This document shows, one piece after another, positions 5,933 through 7,936 of a stretch of DNA of 7,936 nucleotides. Location: positions 1-7,936 of the forward strand of contig CAZILN010000438.1 of NCBI GenBank assembly GCA_964540005.1, in the 5' to 3' direction. Both the position numbers and the translations under genes were made by a program. Under the pieces are notes generated by a model. The model searched no databases and was not told where the DNA came from. It saw only the letters and a list, made by a program, of their open reading frames with translations. Numbering within the stretch: position 1 is the first letter of the stretch; every line of letters begins with the position of its first letter. The DNA is from CAZILN01 sp964540005. GTDB taxonomy: Bacteria > Bacteroidota > Bacteroidia > Bacteroidales > SM23-62.

Positions 5933-6454
5933 ATGGAAAGTAATGAATTTAAAATACGCATTTTACCACTTGGACAAAAGCTGCACCGCTTTGCAATAAG
6001 CTTTGTAAAAGATGTCCACGAATCAGAGGATATTGTCCAGGAAATATTCCTGAAACTCTGGAACCTGCGTATGAAATTATCAGAAATTGAGAATATTGAC
6101 GCCTTTGCGTTCAGGATGACCAGGAATCTGTGCCTGGACAGGATAAAAGCCAGGAAACCAAAACTGATAGATTCTGCTATGGAAACAGGCCTGCAGGAAA
6201 GGGAAGCTGAGTTGCCCGACCCTGAAAAACAGCTGATAATGAGCGATACCATGAAAGAGGTTCACAGACATATAGAACAACTACCGGAACTGCAAAGGAC
6301 AATAATTATGATGCGTGATGTTGAAGGATATACGTATGAAGAAGTTGCGGAGGTTATGGATATGGAAGTGAATGCTGTCAGGGTAAATGTATCACGGGCA
6401 CGAAAAACAGTTCGTGAGTCCATGTCAAAAATATACCAGTCATGGAAGATTTAA
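5933..6454 (+). CDS. ECF RNA polymerase sigma-70 factor
   Basis: A 173-residue sigma factor of the extracytoplasmic-function group. Region 2 covers about residues 18-75: FAISFVKDVHESEDIVQEIFLKLW (core-binding, with D33-I-V-Q-E-I-F) and IDAFAFRMTRNLCLDRIK (-10 recognition). A linker rich in acidic residues (~80-105) leads to region 4 (~113-165), with LPELQRTIIMMRDVEGYTYEEVAEVM and the DNA-recognition helix EVNAVRVNVSRARKTVRE. Length and the lack of regions 1.1 and 3 are normal for ECF factors. The protein directs RNA polymerase to a small set of promoters when released from its anti-sigma factor. The stop codon lies inside the next gene (13-base overlap), so the two are translationally coupled, as expected for a sigma/anti-sigma pair. 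There is a housekeeping-type promoter just upstream. Confidence 0.93.
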   Translation: MESNEFKIRILPLGQKLHRFAISFVKDVHESEDIVQEIFLKLWNLRMKLSEIENIDAFAFRMTRNLCLDRIKARKPKLIDSAMETGLQEREAELPDPEKQLIMSDTMKEVHRHIEQLPELQRTIIMMRDVEGYTYEEVAEVMDMEVNAVRVNVSRARKTVRESMSKIYQSWKI

Positions 6455-7020
6455 AAAATATTGAACAACTGCTGGAGAAGTACTACAACGGGGAGACAAG
6501 CCTGGATGAAGAAAGGAAACTTCAATGGTTTTTTGAGACCCAGGATGTCCCGGAACGCTTGCAGTCCGAGAAGAAGATGTTCTCCTACTATCACAGCAGG
6601 AAGAAGGAAACATCATCACCAGGATTAAACGACAAACTGATCGACCTGATTGAACGTCAGGACAGGCTTTCAGGAAGGAGCGCACGAAGCCGTTTTATTG
6701 CGTGGGCAGGAAGTGCTGCTGCGGTAATTATCGTCCTGCTGGCGGTGTGGTTAACATATGAAAAGCCATTTTCAAAGGAGTCATACATTTTTGAGGATAC
6801 ATATGATAATCCTGAACTGGCCTATCTGGAAGCCAGGAAGGTATTATATATGGTCTCGGAAAAGATGAATGAAGGAACCCATAACCTGAACAACCTGAAC
6901 AAAATCAATAGCGGGATGGATAACCTGAGGCCGGTATTTACATTTGGTCCGGGTATCCAGCATCTTGAAAAACTTTCAAGCTTTGGAGAGACTATAGAAT
7001 TAATAACAAATAAACAATAA
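6442..7020 (+). CDS. Single-span membrane protein, presumed anti-sigma factor
   Basis: A 192-residue protein whose gene starts inside the end of the sigma gene (13-base overlap). Residues 1-84 are cytoplasmic and begin EDLKNIEQLLEKYYNGETSL, a segment typical of the N-termini of Bacteroidota anti-sigma factors (helix, then a 'YYxGETSxxEE' turn and a WFF helix). A positively charged stretch (RSARSR) precedes one membrane helix at about 85-105 (FIAWAGSAAAVIIVLLAVWL), giving an N-in topology. The ~87-residue outer part contains YDNPELAYLEARKVLYMVSE and NEGTHNLNNLNKIN, a short helical region also found in this protein type. No FecR domain, HXXXCXXC zinc motif or protease site is seen. The role, binding the ECF factor at the inner membrane and releasing it on an envelope signal, is inferred from position and layout. 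The next gene follows after 1 base. Confidence 0.75.
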   Translation: MEDLKNIEQLLEKYYNGETSLDEERKLQWFFETQDVPERLQSEKKMFSYYHSRKKETSSPGLNDKLIDLIERQDRLSGRSARSRFIAWAGSAAAVIIVLLAVWLTYEKPFSKESYIFEDTYDNPELAYLEARKVLYMVSEKMNEGTHNLNNLNKINSGMDNLRPVFTFGPGIQHLEKLSSFGETIELITNKQ

Positions 7021-7021
7021 G

Positions 7022-7564
7022 ATGAAAAAAGTATTGGTGCTTTTAATTTGCAGTATGATCACTGTAATGCTGGCGGCCCAGAAATCGCCGGTGGATAAAC
7101 TCTTCGATAAATATGCCGGGCAGGACGGATATACCATGGTGTATATAACCAAGTATATGTTCAGCATGTTTGCCCAGATGGGTGACATGGAGTCGGAAAA
7201 AGATGCTGAGGAGCTCGGACAGGTTCTGGGCAAACTTGATAACATTAAAATACTGGCAGTTGATGATGAATCTTCCATTGAAGGAAAGGTAAATTTCTAT
7301 GATGAGATCATGAAAGAATTGCCAAGGGATCAGTATAATGAATTGATGGTTGTAAAAGAGAAGGATTCAGATGTTGTCTTTCTGGCAAGGGAAGTCAAAG
7401 GAGTAATCGTGGAATTATTGTTGATAGCCGGTGGGAAATCCAATTCAGATAATGTACTTATCAGTATACAGGGAGTCATAGACCTTGAAAATATTGCCAA
7501 ACTATCACACGGACTGGGAATAGAAGGAATGGAATCCCTGGAAGATCTTGAGAAGCTTCCCTGA
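7022..7564 (+). CDS. DUF4252 secreted protein (second copy)
   Basis: A 180-residue exported protein beginning MKKVLVLLICSMITVMLAAQ, a signal peptide with cleavage after AQ. The mature part starts KSPVDKLFDKYAGQDGYTMV and follows the DUF4252 pattern: a helix around YMFSMFAQMGDMESEKDAEE, LDNIKILAVDDES, VNFYDEIMKELPRDQYNELM, VVKEKDSDVVFLARE, and the strand VELLLIAGG. It is a clear paralogue of the protein at 5367-5870, slightly longer because of an acidic insert (ESEKDAEELGQVLG) and a C-terminal tail (GMESLEDLEKLP). The ATG is 1 base after the stop of the membrane protein gene, and the next ATG is 1 base after its own stop, so it is an internal gene of the sigma operon. Likely periplasmic; it may act with the membrane protein or be a regulated output. 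Its biochemical function is unknown. Confidence 0.88.
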   Translation: MKKVLVLLICSMITVMLAAQKSPVDKLFDKYAGQDGYTMVYITKYMFSMFAQMGDMESEKDAEELGQVLGKLDNIKILAVDDESSIEGKVNFYDEIMKELPRDQYNELMVVKEKDSDVVFLAREVKGVIVELLLIAGGKSNSDNVLISIQGVIDLENIAKLSHGLGIEGMESLEDLEKLP

Positions 7565-7565
7565 T

Positions 7566-7936
7566 ATGATTGTCCTTATGCGCACTGCTATCCTGGTAAT
7601 GCTGTTTCAGCTTACCGGGTGGGGATGCACCCCTGATGTGGATCAGGCAAGCTCGTTTAAAACCATATTCAATCATTACCGTAGCGGTGAAGAAGTAATT
7701 GCTGTCAGTCTGCCACCCTCCCTTATCAGTCTGGTTATGCAACAGGCAGGGGAGGAGAATGAGCTCCTTCAATTATTCAGGGAGTTGTCCTCTTTCAGCC
7801 TGCTTACCCTGGAACGTCAGAAAACCCTTCCGGTGACATATGAAGAATTCGGGAGGGTACTTAAATCCTATTCCATCAATAATAATTTTGTTGATATGTT
7901 CTTTGTCAACAGTTCGGATGAAGAGTTTTATATAAA
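7566..7936 (+). CDS. Putative lipoprotein, divergent DUF4252-like protein (3' end outside window)
   Basis: An open frame from the ATG at 7566 to the window edge (123 codons, no stop). The ATG is 1 base after the TGA of the preceding gene; an alternative ATG at 7578 would give a shorter signal (MRTAILVMLFQL). The N-terminus is a hydrophobic export signal ending LTGWGC-TPD, so C21 may be lipidated, although GWG is not a standard lipobox. The mature part aligns by pattern with the two neighbouring DUF4252 proteins: FKTIFNHYRSGEEVIAVSLP matches LFDKYxGxDGxTxVxxT, followed by a helix (LISLVMQQAG), then a LFRELSSFSLLTLERQ block matching LSKIKNVRVLAQED, EEFGRVLKSY at the FYDELKK position, and FVDMFFVNSSDEEFYIK matching ELVVVKEKDxDVxxxA. 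Sequence identity is low, so it is a diverged member or a relative of the family. Most likely an envelope lipoprotein of the same operon. Confidence 0.65.
   Translation, partial: MIVLMRTAILVMLFQLTGWGCTPDVDQASSFKTIFNHYRSGEEVIAVSLPPSLISLVMQQAGEENELLQLFRELSSFSLLTLERQKTLPVTYEEFGRVLKSYSINNNFVDMFFVNSSDEEFYI

Noticed and set aside
7476..7772. Minus-strand open frame of 98 codons across the last two plus-strand genes
   Set aside because: It overlaps two coupled genes with export signals and recognisable family patterns; no supporting start context or family pattern.

Overview
The window is chromosomal DNA of a member of the Bacteroidota, probably a Bacteroidales/Marinilabiliales-type organism. The signs are a protein with a type IX secretion C-terminal sorting domain, DUF4252 proteins (a family largely confined to this phylum), a Bacteroidota-style ECF sigma/anti-sigma pair, promoters of the TTTG / TAnnTTTG type, and start codons without strong Shine-Dalgarno sequences. 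No transposase, integrase, phage gene, CRISPR array or rRNA was seen.

Left part (1-2800): the 3' end of a beta-lactamase-type serine hydrolase; a secreted two-repeat protein with a T9SS sorting domain; a strong bidirectional terminator; and, convergent to it on the minus strand, a small secreted protein of unknown function. A second terminator of nearly the same sequence lies behind this small gene's start, so it is a single-gene transcription unit.

Middle part (2800-5250): a minus-strand Tat-exported Gfo/Idh/MocA oxidoreductase with two operator-like inverted repeats in its upstream region; a minus-strand tRNA-Lys(TTT) with a clear housekeeping promoter and its own terminator; then, divergently, a YbgC/FadM-type acyl-CoA thioesterase.

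Right part (5360-7936): a compact plus-strand locus made of a DUF4252 protein, an ECF sigma factor, a single-span membrane protein overlapping the sigma gene (presumed anti-sigma factor), a second DUF4252 protein, and the start of a lipoprotein that looks like a third, divergent DUF4252 protein. The last four genes are joined by a 13-base overlap and two 1-base gaps, so they are almost certainly one operon. The inference is an envelope signalling module: the membrane protein holds the sigma factor, and the exported DUF4252 proteins are either its sensory partners or its main output. What it senses cannot be read from the sequence. This locus is the best candidate in the window for an undescribed system.
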